NCBI GenBank assembly: GCA_965237965.1 | Contig: CBDEGT010000003.1 | Coordinates: forward strand, 248,001-312,000 | Direction: 5' to 3' | Source: UBA2988 sp965237965 | GTDB taxonomy: Bacteria > Gemmatimonadota > Gemmatimonadetes > Longimicrobiales > Gaopeijiaceae | DNA length: 64,000 nt | Shown here: positions 34,749 through 42,096 of the stretch, one piece after another | How positions within the stretch are numbered: position 1 is the first letter of the stretch | How the letters are laid out: the number at the start of each line of letters is the position of its first letter | Made by a program: the position numbers and the translations under genes | Notes under the pieces: model-generated | Seen by the model: the letters and a program-made list of their open reading frames with translations, nothing else | Database searches by the model: none | Told to the model about the DNA's origin: nothing

Positions 34749-35481
34749 ACAGAGTACGCGCGGACAGGCTACAATCGACAACGCGTCCTTTGGTCTTCGG
34801 CTTCGATCTCTGGAGTAGTTTCGCGAAGTGAGATGGGCGGTGAGGATGCCGGAGGAGCTTGCTCGTGAGGTTGAACCCGTGGCCCAGTCGATCCGCAGCC
34901 GGGCGGCTCAGGCCGAGCGGCCGGATTCGGCGGGTCAAGATCTCTGGACGGTCCAGTGAGTTCCTGCCAATTGGTGCCGTTTCCCTGCTATTTCGGTCGC
35001 AGCGACGCGGCGTGCCGAAGGTGTGCGGAGCTTCGCCGAAGCTGCCGAGGGGTGGCTCCTGACTCCGAAGGAGTGGACGCTAGCTCCCAACACGCCCGCT
35101 AACTCCGTCGGAGCGCGGGCCTCTTGGGGATCGGTTTTCGAGCATTCGTGGGGGAGGGCTGGGTGGTGAGGGAACTGATTCGGGCCGAGATTTCCGCCAC
35201 TCCATGTCCGCAATTTGATACGGTTTTCCCGCTGTCTTGGTACTGCCGAGTGTAACGTGGCCTAACGGCAAGTGCGGCAGATCGTGCAGTCCTAGTTGAA
35301 CTCTCCAGTCATGATCCGAGGCTATCCACAGTAGTCCACTAGCAGTCCCGTAACATCCTGTATTGCAATGGTTTTGGCGTGACGCACCCGGTAGAACTGT
35401 CTCTTGCGTTCCATTGGCATCCGGTGTATTCTTCCTTCTGTAGTGCGGCACAAAGTGATACACCACCAAAGAAGGAAGCCC
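34749..35481. other. intergenic region before the island integrase
   Basis: No convincing gene. A 37-codon frame (34846-34959, starting MPEELAREVEPVAQ) has weak support. An intact tRNA gene would be expected here as the left attachment site, given the tRNA-Pro fragment at 46867, but none is present. The final 120 bases are AT-richer and contain GAAGGAAG just before the integrase start. Confidence 0.5.
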
Positions 35482-36678
35482 ATGACCAAGCGACCGAGGA
35501 CACTCACCGCCGCGTTCGTTCGGACGGTCGGCCGACCCGGAGTCTACGGCGACGGACGCGGCGGGCGGGGGCTGAGTCTACGGGTCCACCGGACGGCTAG
35601 CGGCCGGATCACGAAGACGTGGCGGCAACGCGTCAGGATCGACGGACGGCTCACCTCGATCGGGCTCGGGCCGTATCCCGAGGTGACGCTCGCCGAGGCC
35701 CGGCAGAAGGCGCTGGACAACAGCCGGGGCGTCCGCTTGGGCCAAGACCCGCGCGGAGGACGCGGCGTCCCGACGTTCGCCGATGCCGCCGAAAGGACCA
35801 TCGAGCTTCACCGCGACGCGTGGAAGGCTGGGAGCCCGCTTCCCGAGCAGTGGGAGTCGACGTTTCGTCTGCATGCCGCCCCGCTGCTGGACAAGCCTGC
35901 GGACCGGATCACGAGCGCGGACGTACTCCGCTGCCTCACACCAATCTGGAACTCGAAGCCCGCCGCCGGGCGGAAGGCCCGGCACCGGATCTCCGCCGTC
36001 TTTCGCTGGTGCATCGGCCAGAACTACCGCCCGGACAATCCGGTGGACCGGGCCGTGGCGGCGCTGCCGAGGGTGAACGGCACCGGGCCGGAGCACTATC
36101 GCGCGCTTCCGGACAAGGAGGTCCGGACGGCGCTCCGGGCGATCCGGCGGTTGGGGGATGCGCCCTCGGCGGCTGCGTTGTGTGTGGAACTGATCGTGCT
36201 GACCGCCGTTCGGGGCGGAGAGGCGCGCGGGGCGCGCTGGGATGAGATCGACCTGGAGTCGGCGCGGTGGACGATTCCGGCGTTGAGGATGAAGGCGGGC
36301 CGGGAGTTCACCGTGCCGTTGAGCACGGGCGCGCTCGATGTGCTCGAACGGGCGCGCGCGCTGTCCGGTGAGTCGGCGCTGGTGTTTCCGTCGAGGTCGG
36401 GCGGGCCGCTGGCCGTGAACGCGCCGGGGCGCGTGCTTCGGGGTGCCGGGGTGGACTCGACGCTGCACGGGTTCCGGTCGAGCGCGCGGTCGTGGATGGC
36501 CGAATCGGGCGTCCCGGCGGAGGTCGCGGAAGCCTGCCTCGCCCACGTCCCGAGAAGCCGGGTTGTTCAGGCGTATCAGCGATCCGACCTGCTGGAGCGC
36601 CGCGCCGAAGTCCTTCAGGCGTGGTGCGAATACATCAGTAGCGCAGTGCCACCGTGGGTGCCGACCGGAGCGGCCTAA
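35482..36678 (+). CDS. int: tyrosine integrase, P4/CP4-57 type (Arm-binding DUF4102 domain)
   Basis: The protein is 398 residues from ATG 35482 (RBS GAAGGAAG). The N-terminal arm-binding domain is LTAAFVRTVGRPGVYGDGRG ... VRIDGRLTSIGLGPYPEVTL. The core-binding domain is at about 110-200. The catalytic domain has the active residues in order: Arg in LTAVRGGEARGARWDEI, Lys in RMKAGREFTVPLS, His-x2-Arg in LHGFRSSARSWMAE, the second His in CLAHVPRSR and the nucleophile Tyr in VVQAYQRSDLLERR. Such integrases recombine into the 3' ends of tRNA genes; a tRNA-Pro 3' half lies at the other end of this region. Its 3' part is duplicated at 40215. Confidence 0.92.
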   Translation: MTKRPRTLTAAFVRTVGRPGVYGDGRGGRGLSLRVHRTASGRITKTWRQRVRIDGRLTSIGLGPYPEVTLAEARQKALDNSRGVRLGQDPRGGRGVPTFADAAERTIELHRDAWKAGSPLPEQWESTFRLHAAPLLDKPADRITSADVLRCLTPIWNSKPAAGRKARHRISAVFRWCIGQNYRPDNPVDRAVAALPRVNGTGPEHYRALPDKEVRTALRAIRRLGDAPSAAALCVELIVLTAVRGGEARGARWDEIDLESARWTIPALRMKAGREFTVPLSTGALDVLERARALSGESALVFPSRSGGPLAVNAPGRVLRGAGVDSTLHGFRSSARSWMAESGVPAEVAEACLAHVPRSRVVQAYQRSDLLERRAEVLQAWCEYISSAVPPWVPTGAA

Positions 36679-36734
36679 TGGAGCCGGCCGGTCGGTCGGA
36701 GCGATGACGCGACCGAATTGCCTGCATTGGATGG
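36399..36734 (+). repeat. 336-bp direct repeat, copy A (integrase 3' end)
   Basis: From GGGCGGGCCGCTGGCCGTGA to CCTGCATTGGATGG this segment recurs in the same orientation at 40215-40550 (offset 3816) with no difference that I found. It covers the last 93 codons of the integrase and 56 bp downstream. The 3.5 kb between the copies holds the cargo genes. Confidence 0.9.
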
Positions 36735-36736
36735 CT

Positions 36737-36799
36737 CCGCCAGTGGCATGGCAGACACACCCTCCGCAGCGCTCGCCAGAGGTTCCCGTCAAGGGTCTT
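36737..36799 (+). repeat. 63-bp inverted repeat, arm A
   Basis: Starts CCGCCAGTGGCATGGCAGAC and ends AAGGGTCTT; it recurs inverted at 40751-40813 with one mismatch. It begins 3 bases after direct repeat A. It may be the end of an unrecognised mobile element. Confidence 0.8.
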
Positions 36800-37004
36800 A
36801 GGGCTCGACCGGAAGGTCGGCCCGGGCACGGCCGACTTGGCGTCGCCCACCCGCAGTGGCGGACTTCGGTTGCGGGGCATCCGGGGGCTTCGAGAGCGTC
36901 GCTCCTGGTGCGGCGCGCGAAGAACGATCCGGAGGGTGGGGGCGCAATGCTCTACCTCCACCGGGACACGGTGAAGCTGGTGCGGGCGGCCCAGAACATG
37001 ATCG

Positions 37005-37584
37005 CGGCTGAGGCCGCTGTATCGGGGCCACGTCTGGTCGTACGACTTCGTGGCCTCGAGGACGCACGAGGGCGTGCGCTGAAGCTGCTGACAGTGCTGG
37101 ACGAGCACACGAGGGAGTGCCTGGCGATCGTGGTGGCTCGCAAGATCCGAGCCCACGACGTGCTCGAGGTGCTGGCCGATCTGTTCGTCCGACACGGGCC
37201 TCTCGAGTATCTGAGGTCGGACAACGGACCGGAGTTCACCGCGAAGCTCGTGCGGCGGTGGTTGGGGCGCGTGGGCGTCGAGACGCTCTTTATCGAGCCG
37301 GGCAGCCCGTGGGAGAACGGCTACAACGAGAGCTTCAACGGCAAGCTCAGGGACGAGCTGTTGAACGGGGAGATCTTCTGCTCGTTGGCGGAGGCGGCCG
37401 TGCTGGTCGAGCAATGGAGGCGCGAGTACAATACCGTCCGACCCCACAGCGCCTGCGGCGGCTTTCCCCCGGCTCCTGAGGCGATTAAGCCGTCGCCCTG
37501 GTTCCTGAGGATGCCCGTCCTTCACGGCCCTCCACAGGTGCTGGGACTAACATAGGATGTGGTACCACTCTTGGGGGCAGGTCA
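37005..37584 (+). mobile_element. IS3-family element, 3' fragment with frameshifted OrfB
   Basis: From 37005 the sequence matches the IS3 element at 59720-62130 (inverted). It contains the OrfB integrase core: LKLLTVLDEHTREC, LRSDNGPEFTAKLVRRWL with the second Asp, and SPWENGYNESFNGKLRDELL with the Glu, ending VLGLT at 37555. The outer end is GGGGGCAGGTCA at 37584. Compared with the other copy one base is missing near 37068, so even this fragment is out of frame at its start. The 200 bp to the left (36800-37004) are unrecognised, with an open stretch MLYLHRDTVKLVRAAQNMIA. Confidence 0.85.
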
Positions 37585-37869
37585 GTCAACCTCGATCTTG
37601 CACCCGTCCTTGCCGTCATCGATAGGCTTGACGTCGAACTCCTCGCCGTTCCTCTCCATCTTCATGATCCTCGAATCTCGTGAGTGGGGAACCCGGTGCT
37701 GGAAGACCGGATCCCTTCAACGCGCATCGCGACGGCGTGCCCATTCCGCTCGTCCATTATGACAGCCTCTCACCGGGCCGCAACGAAACTAGCTGGCAGC
37801 GCTCGCCAAGCGAGGTCGCCCAGATCACGAGCTACTCCTAGGCCGCACGATAGCAGATGGAGACGTCGG

Positions 37870-38016
37870 TCAGCACTTAGTGTAGGTGGTATCCTGGCCC
37901 TTGCCACAGTTCCCACAGGGCGGGAGACGATCGTCCTCATCATCCAGAACAACAGACCACGAACAGTTGGTACAGCAGTACTTACCCTTCCCGGGCTTTT
38001 CACCGATCTGATGCAT
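37870..38016 (-). CDS. small zinc-ribbon protein (48 residues)
   Basis: A short gene on the minus strand, ATG at 38016 with AGGGGG eight bases upstream. The product has two Cys pairs spaced as a rubredoxin-like zinc ribbon: GKYCCTNCSWSVVLDDEDD, then DRLPPCGNCGKGQDTTY. The pattern matches small zinc-ribbon proteins found in mobile elements and as stand-alone genes. Function is unknown; it could bind nucleic acid or protein. It is followed by nothing on the same strand and preceded 32 bases upstream by the YjzC-like gene. Confidence 0.8.
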   Translation of the reverse strand: MHQIGEKPGKGKYCCTNCSWSVVLDDEDDRLPPCGNCGKGQDTTYTKC

Positions 38017-38048
38017 GATTCCCCCTGGTGATGTTGTAGGGCGTGCCG

Positions 38049-38240
38049 CTACGCTTTCCCTGACTTGTTCTTGCTGGGATCCACCAGCTTGTAGGTAGAG
38101 CCCTTGGTGTTCGTTGGCGGAAGAGGTTCACCCTTTACGCTCGTGACCTCCGGCCCCTTGCCACCGCGGGGTCCGATCTCCTGGTACTGGCCTGATGCGG
38201 GCGCCTTCTGGCCGGGCTTGAATCCACTTTTTTTTGGCAT
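38049..38240 (-). CDS. YjzC-like small protein (63 residues)
   Basis: The protein starts MPKKSGFKPGQKAPASGQYQ and continues IGPRGGKGPEVTSVKGEPLP, then YKLVDPSK. The FKPGQKAP-SGxY-xxxG pattern and Lys/Gly-rich short length match the YjzC family of unknown function. Homologues are often beside zinc-ribbon and nuclease genes in accessory DNA. Start ATG at 38240. Confidence 0.7.
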   Translation of the reverse strand: MPKKSGFKPGQKAPASGQYQEIGPRGGKGPEVTSVKGEPLPPTNTKGSTYKLVDPSKNKSGKA

Positions 38241-38264
38241 GTTACGAATCCTTGATGGTGTTGA

Positions 38265-38621
38265 TCAGGGCCTGCCGTTGCAGCCGGATGGCTCGTACGC
38301 CTGGGGATATGTGGAGAGAAGGTCTGCTTCTTCTACCAACCGTGCGTCGCCATTCCTGTTCACGTGACAGTGGAAATGAGTAGCGCCCTTCCCTGCAATG
38401 CACTCGGCTTTGTGGTGCCCTGGGGCCGACCGCTCGTTGAGATCACCCTCTCCGATGTAGATGGGCAGCCAAGCATTTCGCTCGTCCACCCTAGTGTAAA
38501 TGTAGTTTCCGTCCTGATCTGGATCGAACGAGGCGGGTAGCGCGTAGATATGGAACGTGTACTTGGCTCCGCTCGCTCCTGACCACACACAGGTCGGCAC
38601 GGTCTTCGTTGTCCCAGTCAT
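38265..38621 (-). CDS. GIY-YIG-like nuclease-fold protein
   Basis: The 118-residue protein has KYTFHIYALPASFDPDQDG, then NYIYTRVDERNAWLPIYIGE, which aligns with the two GIY-YIG strands (here YIYTR ... PIYIG), and HFHCHVNRNGDARLVEEADL, where the last Glu and the following STYP resemble the metal-binding end of the domain. The usual catalytic Arg is not obvious. ATG at 38621 is the most likely start; the frame is open for 13 further codons. It may be a nuclease of the element or a defence gene. It belongs to the minus-strand cluster with the YjzC-like and zinc-ribbon genes. Confidence 0.55.
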   Translation of the reverse strand: MTGTTKTVPTCVWSGASGAKYTFHIYALPASFDPDQDGNYIYTRVDERNAWLPIYIGEGDLNERSAPGHHKAECIAGKGATHFHCHVNRNGDARLVEEADLLSTYPQAYEPSGCNGRP

Positions 38622-38702
38622 GTCCCGGCTTCTCCCGCCTCCCAATCGTTCCGGTCGCACGCATACATGCGAACCCTACGGACAAGCATAACCACTGCTC
38701 TC

Positions 38703-39437
38703 TCAGAACGCAATCGTCTCCTGGGAGGCGTGCTCCAGCTTAGGCACGAATCCCAATTCCTGGAGGCGGTAGGTCACGGCCTGCCAGCTAACGTCAAACG
38801 AATCAGAGACGAGCCGAATCACTTCTTCATCCAGCGTCTGTGCCTGCGCTTCGGAAAAGTCTGACACACCCAGGTGAGCGAAGATCTCGCTCACCTTCTG
38901 ACCGACCAGCCGTCTGGGAAGAAGCAGGCACGCCATACATTGATTCGCCTGGAACTCCCACCACTCTCCCTGATATCCTGCAATCGCGACGGACGACTCA
39001 CGGCAAACGATCGCCGGTTTCTCTTCCTCGTTTTCCATCCGTTCGTCGTTAAACAAAGGAAGCGTCTCGGTGTCGGATACGAACAGCTGACGGTGGCACG
39101 CCGCATGACCTGCTTCATGGGCCAATGTCGTTCTGAGCCGTCGCCGCGCGAGCTGATCGGTCTCGGCCAGATCAGCGAGGGCCCTCGAGATCTCAATCGA
39201 CGCGCTACCATCCTTCTGAAAGAGGGTCCGTCCGAGTACTCCATCCCGCAGATTCACATAGTCGGGTTCGAGCCCGTACGCCTTGAGTATTACTAGGTCG
39301 ACGTCGACGCCTCGCCCGTCGCGAAAAGCCTGAGACCCGGCCAGAAAGAGGGCCTCGTCCATCATTCCGGCGAATTCGGGAGTGTCGAAGTAGACCCGAA
39401 CACCCCAAGGACTACGGGAATCCTTGCTTGCTCTCAC
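38703..39437 (-). CDS. ImmA/IrrE-family metallopeptidase
   Basis: The 244-residue protein has the zinc-peptidase motif TTLAHEAGHAACHRQLF (HExxH type, near residue 110) and a downstream WWEFQANQCMACLLLPRRLV with the third zinc ligand region, as in ImmA/IrrE. In ICEs and phages, ImmA cleaves the partner XRE repressor to derepress the element after DNA damage. Its start overlaps the stop of the XRE gene by four bases (ATGA), which is the usual ImmR-ImmA arrangement. Confidence 0.88.
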   Translation of the reverse strand: MRASKDSRSPWGVRVYFDTPEFAGMMDEALFLAGSQAFRDGRGVDVDLVILKAYGLEPDYVNLRDGVLGRTLFQKDGSASIEISRALADLAETDQLARRRLRTTLAHEAGHAACHRQLFVSDTETLPLFNDERMENEEEKPAIVCRESSVAIAGYQGEWWEFQANQCMACLLLPRRLVGQKVSEIFAHLGVSDFSEAQAQTLDEEVIRLVSDSFDVSWQAVTYRLQELGFVPKLEHASQETIAF

Positions 39438-39796
39438 CTGTCCTCCTCGGCCTTTTCACGCTGGTCCCTCAGAGCTTTGAGAATCTCCCGGGCGGGAAGC
39501 CCCGAGTCCTTTGCCTCCCGAAACAGGGCTCTCACCTCGGGATCCTTCTCGTACCACTCTTCCAGATCTTCTTCGATTTGGGGTTTTAGGAGCCGTAGCT
39601 CCTCGTACTTCGCTCCGACGTGAGCCAACTCTGCTACAATGCGATGCAACACGTCATCTGACGGCATTCTCCTATCATGTTCTATGTCTGACATGTGAGC
39701 TGCCGAAATCTTCACCCGCCTTGCGAGCCCGCGAAGTGAAATCTCTGCTTTCAGACGCAGCCCCCGAATACGCTTGCCTAGCTTTCTTGCCGCCAT
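39434..39796 (-). CDS. XRE-family repressor partner of ImmA
   Basis: The 120-residue protein has an N-terminal HTH (RIRGLRLKAEISLRGLARRV, KISAAHMSDIEHDRRMP, SDDVLHRIVAELAHV) and a charged C-terminal helix (PQIEEDLEEWYEKDPEVRAL) likely for dimerisation. It is coupled to the ImmA-like gene. A perfect 12-bp palindrome 18 bases upstream of its ATG is a candidate autoregulatory operator. As in ImmR systems, it probably silences a module until ImmA cleaves it. Confidence 0.88.
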   Translation of the reverse strand: MAARKLGKRIRGLRLKAEISLRGLARRVKISAAHMSDIEHDRRMPSDDVLHRIVAELAHVGAKYEELRLLKPQIEEDLEEWYEKDPEVRALFREAKDSGLPAREILKALRDQREKAEEDR

Positions 39797-39814
39797 GAGC
39801 TCCCTAGTGCCGTG

Positions 39815-39826
39815 TGTTAGCTAACA
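39815..39826 (-). promoter_or_regulatory. candidate operator of the XRE gene
   Basis: TGTTAGCTAACA is a perfect 12-bp palindrome placed 18-30 bases before the XRE start, flanked by GTG and TGCTTACAC. It sits where the promoter of this gene should be, which suits autorepression. Confidence 0.5.
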
Positions 39827-39922
39827 TGCTTACACGGACGTTACAACCAACCCGATGCCGCAGGAAAGGGATCAATCCTGTAGCCCCTGCCTGCGAGGCC
39901 AGGCTTGGCCTGATGGGGAGCT

Positions 39923-40214
39923 TCATTTCTTCGAAGCAAAAGTGCCCCGAGCGACCTCGATATTGACGCGGCCGGTCGTCTCGTCGGCGTCGATGTACTC
40001 GATCTGCGCGTCGGGGAAGAGCACGGGGCCCTGTGGGTCAATCGGCAGGTCCGACACCCGGGCTGCGCGATGCCGTTCGGCATCGGCGGCCCGTCGGTCG
40101 TGTCGTGGGCGAGCTGGGCGCGTTGGAGGCGGCCGGATCCGATTATCTGCTTGGGGTCCAGGCCGTGCTGGATGGCCAAGTCGCGGACGGCGTCCGCCCT
40201 CCCACCGCTCTCAA
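39923..40214 (-). pseudogene. C-terminal fragment of an unidentified protein
   Basis: Near the end the minus strand reads cleanly as protein: HDRRAADAERHRAARVSDLP, then PVLFPDAQIEYIDADETTGR and VNIEVARGTFASKK, with the stop at 39923-39925. Further upstream the better frame is another one (AVRDLAIQHGLDPKQIIGSG), so a frameshift is likely. The fragment begins exactly at the boundary of direct repeat B (40215), so its 5' part was lost when that repeat was placed. No family is recognised. Confidence 0.45.
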
Positions 40215-40550
40215 GGGCGGGCCGCTGGCCGTGAACGCGCCGGGGCGCGTGCTTCGGGGTGCCGGGGTGGACTCGACGCTGCACGGGTTCCGGTCGAGCG
40301 CGCGGTCGTGGATGGCCGAATCGGGCGTCCCGGCGGAGGTCGCGGAAGCCTGCCTCGCCCACGTCCCGAGAAGCCGGGTTGTTCAGGCGTATCAGCGATC
40401 CGACCTGCTGGAGCGCCGCGCCGAAGTCCTTCAGGCGTGGTGCGAATACATCAGTAGCGCAGTGCCACCGTGGGTGCCGACCGGAGCGGCCTAATGGAGC
40501 CGGCCGGTCGGTCGGAGCGATGACGCGACCGAATTGCCTGCATTGGATGG
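40215..40550 (+). repeat. 336-bp direct repeat, copy B (integrase 3' end duplicate)
   Basis: A direct copy of 36399-36734. It encodes an in-frame copy of the last 93 integrase residues (stop near 40494), including HGFRSSARSWMAE, CLAHVPRSR and the Tyr in VVQAYQRSDL, but lacks the catalytic Arg. It cannot act alone as a recombinase. Confidence 0.9.
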
Positions 40551-40947
40551 ACCTTGCCACTCCCACACCGCTCTCGGCAAAGGGATCCATCATTGGATCG
40601 CTGCGTTGGACCATGCGCTGAAGGTAGTCTCCGTGGCTCGGCTCAGTACGGGGAGCCTGCCCGAGCGCTTCGCGGAGCACGACGAGGCCGTTCTTACTCA
40701 GTCTCCCTCCCTCACTATCGCCCAACCAGACGGCCTCCCGACCGATCTCCAAGACCCTTGACGGGAACCTCTGGCGAGCGCTGCGGAGGGGGTGTCTGCC
40801 ATGCCACTGGCGGCGGTGTCCAACAGCTCGCGTACCGTACTGGCTATCTCTAGCCGCTACAAGCCTTTAGGAGATTTCCTAAGGGTTGACTTCCTTGCAT
40901 GCGGGTCTTCACCGTTGTGGCCATGAAGACGCGGCAGCACTACGGCC
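40551..40947. other. unassigned segment with inverted-repeat arm B and possible operator
   Basis: The minus strand between 40750 and 40551 has a protein-like frame (LGDSEGGRLSKNGLVVLREA, then MVQRSDPMMDPFAESGVGVA) that ends at direct repeat B, perhaps another clipped gene. Arm B of the 63-bp inverted repeat is at 40751-40813. A hairpin/palindrome CCTTTAGGA-N4-TCCTAAGGG (40864-40885) followed at once by TTGACT may be the promoter/operator of the HTH gene at 40948. Confidence 0.45.
40751..40813 (-). repeat. 63-bp inverted repeat, arm B
   Basis: Reverse complement of 36737-36799 with one mismatch. Together the arms enclose almost 4 kb that includes direct repeat B and the cargo genes. Confidence 0.8.
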
Positions 40948-41232
40948 ATGGAGACGCTGGAGCAGCAGTTCGACTCGCGGGTGAGGGTGTTCCTCGGGCG
41001 GACGGGCCTGAGTCCGACGACGTTCGGCATGAAGGCGCTGGGCGACCCGAACCTGATGCGCCAGATCGAGGGCGGACGCTCCATGTCGCTGAGGACGGCG
41101 GACCGGGTTCTGGCGTTCATCGACGACTACGACGGGGGCTCGGGTGGCCCGCGGGCGCCGCCCCCGTCGCCATCGGCACCGGACGCCTACGTCACGCACG
41201 AAGAGAACGAGGAGGATCAGAGCGATGAGTGA
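40948..41232 (+). CDS. small helix-turn-helix-like regulator
   Basis: The 94-residue protein begins METLEQQFDSRVRVFLGRTG and has an HTH-like centre: LSPTTFGMKALGDPNLMRQI followed by EGGRSMSLRTADRVLAFIDD, reminiscent of short XRE-type regulators. The C-terminus is Pro/Ser- and acid-rich, probably disordered. It overlaps the AlpA gene by 8 bases, so the two are likely a regulatory pair for excision or transfer functions of the island. Confidence 0.65.
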   Translation: METLEQQFDSRVRVFLGRTGLSPTTFGMKALGDPNLMRQIEGGRSMSLRTADRVLAFIDDYDGGSGGPRAPPPSPSAPDAYVTHEENEEDQSDE

Positions 41233-41455
41233 ACAACCGATGGAACAGAGAACGAACCCGCCGACCCGGTTCCTGCGGCTGCCGGAGGTGAAGGCCCGCA
41301 CGGGTCTGGCGCGGAGCACGATCTATGTGCGGCTGGACCAGGGGTGCTTCCCCCGCCCGGTCTCGCTGGGATCGCGCGCCGTGGGCTGGATCGAGGGGGA
41401 GGTGGACGAATGGATGCGCGAGCGCATCGAGGAGAGCCGGGATGACGGCGCTTAG
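41225..41455 (+). CDS. AlpA-family regulator / excisionase-like protein
   Basis: The 76-residue protein has a MerR-like winged helix: RFLRLPEVKARTGLARSTIY, VRLDQGCFPRPVSLGSRAVG, WIEGEVDEWMRERIEE, the standard AlpA pattern. AlpA-type proteins activate or assist excision by P4-type integrases. The ATG at 41225 lies inside the end of the preceding gene, so translation is coupled. Confidence 0.92.
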   Translation: MSEQPMEQRTNPPTRFLRLPEVKARTGLARSTIYVRLDQGCFPRPVSLGSRAVGWIEGEVDEWMRERIEESRDDGA

Positions 41456-41757
41456 GCGGAACCGCGCGAGGATGCCGGGGCCGAGAGCCACGGCGCGGGC
41501 GGGCGGAGGCGGCGAGTGGGGCGTTCCGCGCCAAACAGCTGCAACGGCTCGCGCTCGACGGTCGGCGTGTTGAGGACCGGGGGGCCGCCCGATTTCCGTC
41601 GAGCTTCGGTGCGCCCGCAGCTGCGGCGCACGAGCTTGTCGGCCGCGTCTAAGGCGCGTAAGCCAGCATACCCTTTGGGGCCACGCTTCGCGGGTCCCCG
41701 GCAGGGACTGGCGGGGGGCTGTGCCCCCTCTGACCCCCCGAACGGCAACGGCACGTC
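41456..41757. other. non-coding stretch before mobC, candidate oriT region
   Basis: About 300 bases without a supported gene between AlpA and mobC. In mobilizable elements oriT normally lies directly upstream of mobC and the relaxase. Inverted repeats are visible (CGCCCGCAGCTGCGGCGC around 41610-41630; GGGGGCTGTGCCCCC around 41715), followed or preceded by the less GC-rich stretch TAAGCCAGCATACCCTTTGG. No nic site can be fixed by eye. Confidence 0.4.
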
Positions 41758-42096
41758 ATGAGCGCTGGACGCGCCGTGTGGGTGAAGATCCGCGCCAGCG
41801 AGGCGGAGCGTGCCGAGTGGCACGCCAAGGCGCGTTCCGCAGGCTTGACGCTGTCGGATCTGGTGCGCCGGTCGGTTGGCCGGGTGCGCATGTGGACCGT
41901 GCCGCACGCCGAGGTGGAGCGCGAGCGCACCCGCGAGGTGGGGCGGATCGGGGCGAACCTGAACCAGATCGCCCGCTGGGCCAATACCCACAAGGGGGCG
42001 GTCGAGGCCGTCGAGGTGATCGGCCACCTCATCGCCATCGAGCGGGCGCTCGCGGCGCTGGCCCCCGTCGGGTTCCCGGATCGCGATGCTCATTAA
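41758..42096 (+). CDS. mobC: MobC-like relaxosome accessory protein
   Basis: The 112-residue protein has a ribbon-helix-helix start (RAVWVKIRASEAERAEWHAK, AGLTLSDLVRRSVGR) and the PF05713-type signature REVGRIGANLNQIARWANTH. MobC binds oriT and helps the relaxase melt and nick it. It overlaps the relaxase start by 11 bases. Its order (mobC then relaxase) is that of ColE1-type mob regions. Confidence 0.88.
   Translation: MSAGRAVWVKIRASEAERAEWHAKARSAGLTLSDLVRRSVGRVRMWTVPHAEVERERTREVGRIGANLNQIARWANTHKGAVEAVEVIGHLIAIERALAALAPVGFPDRDAH

Noticed and set aside
34846..34959. 37-codon ORF before the integrase
   Set aside because: Too short and unsupported; possible but not distinguishable from chance.
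39841..40752. Single 303-codon minus-strand gene across this stretch
   Set aside because: It runs antisense through the duplicated integrase end and joins unrelated segments; only the two flanking fragments look protein-like.
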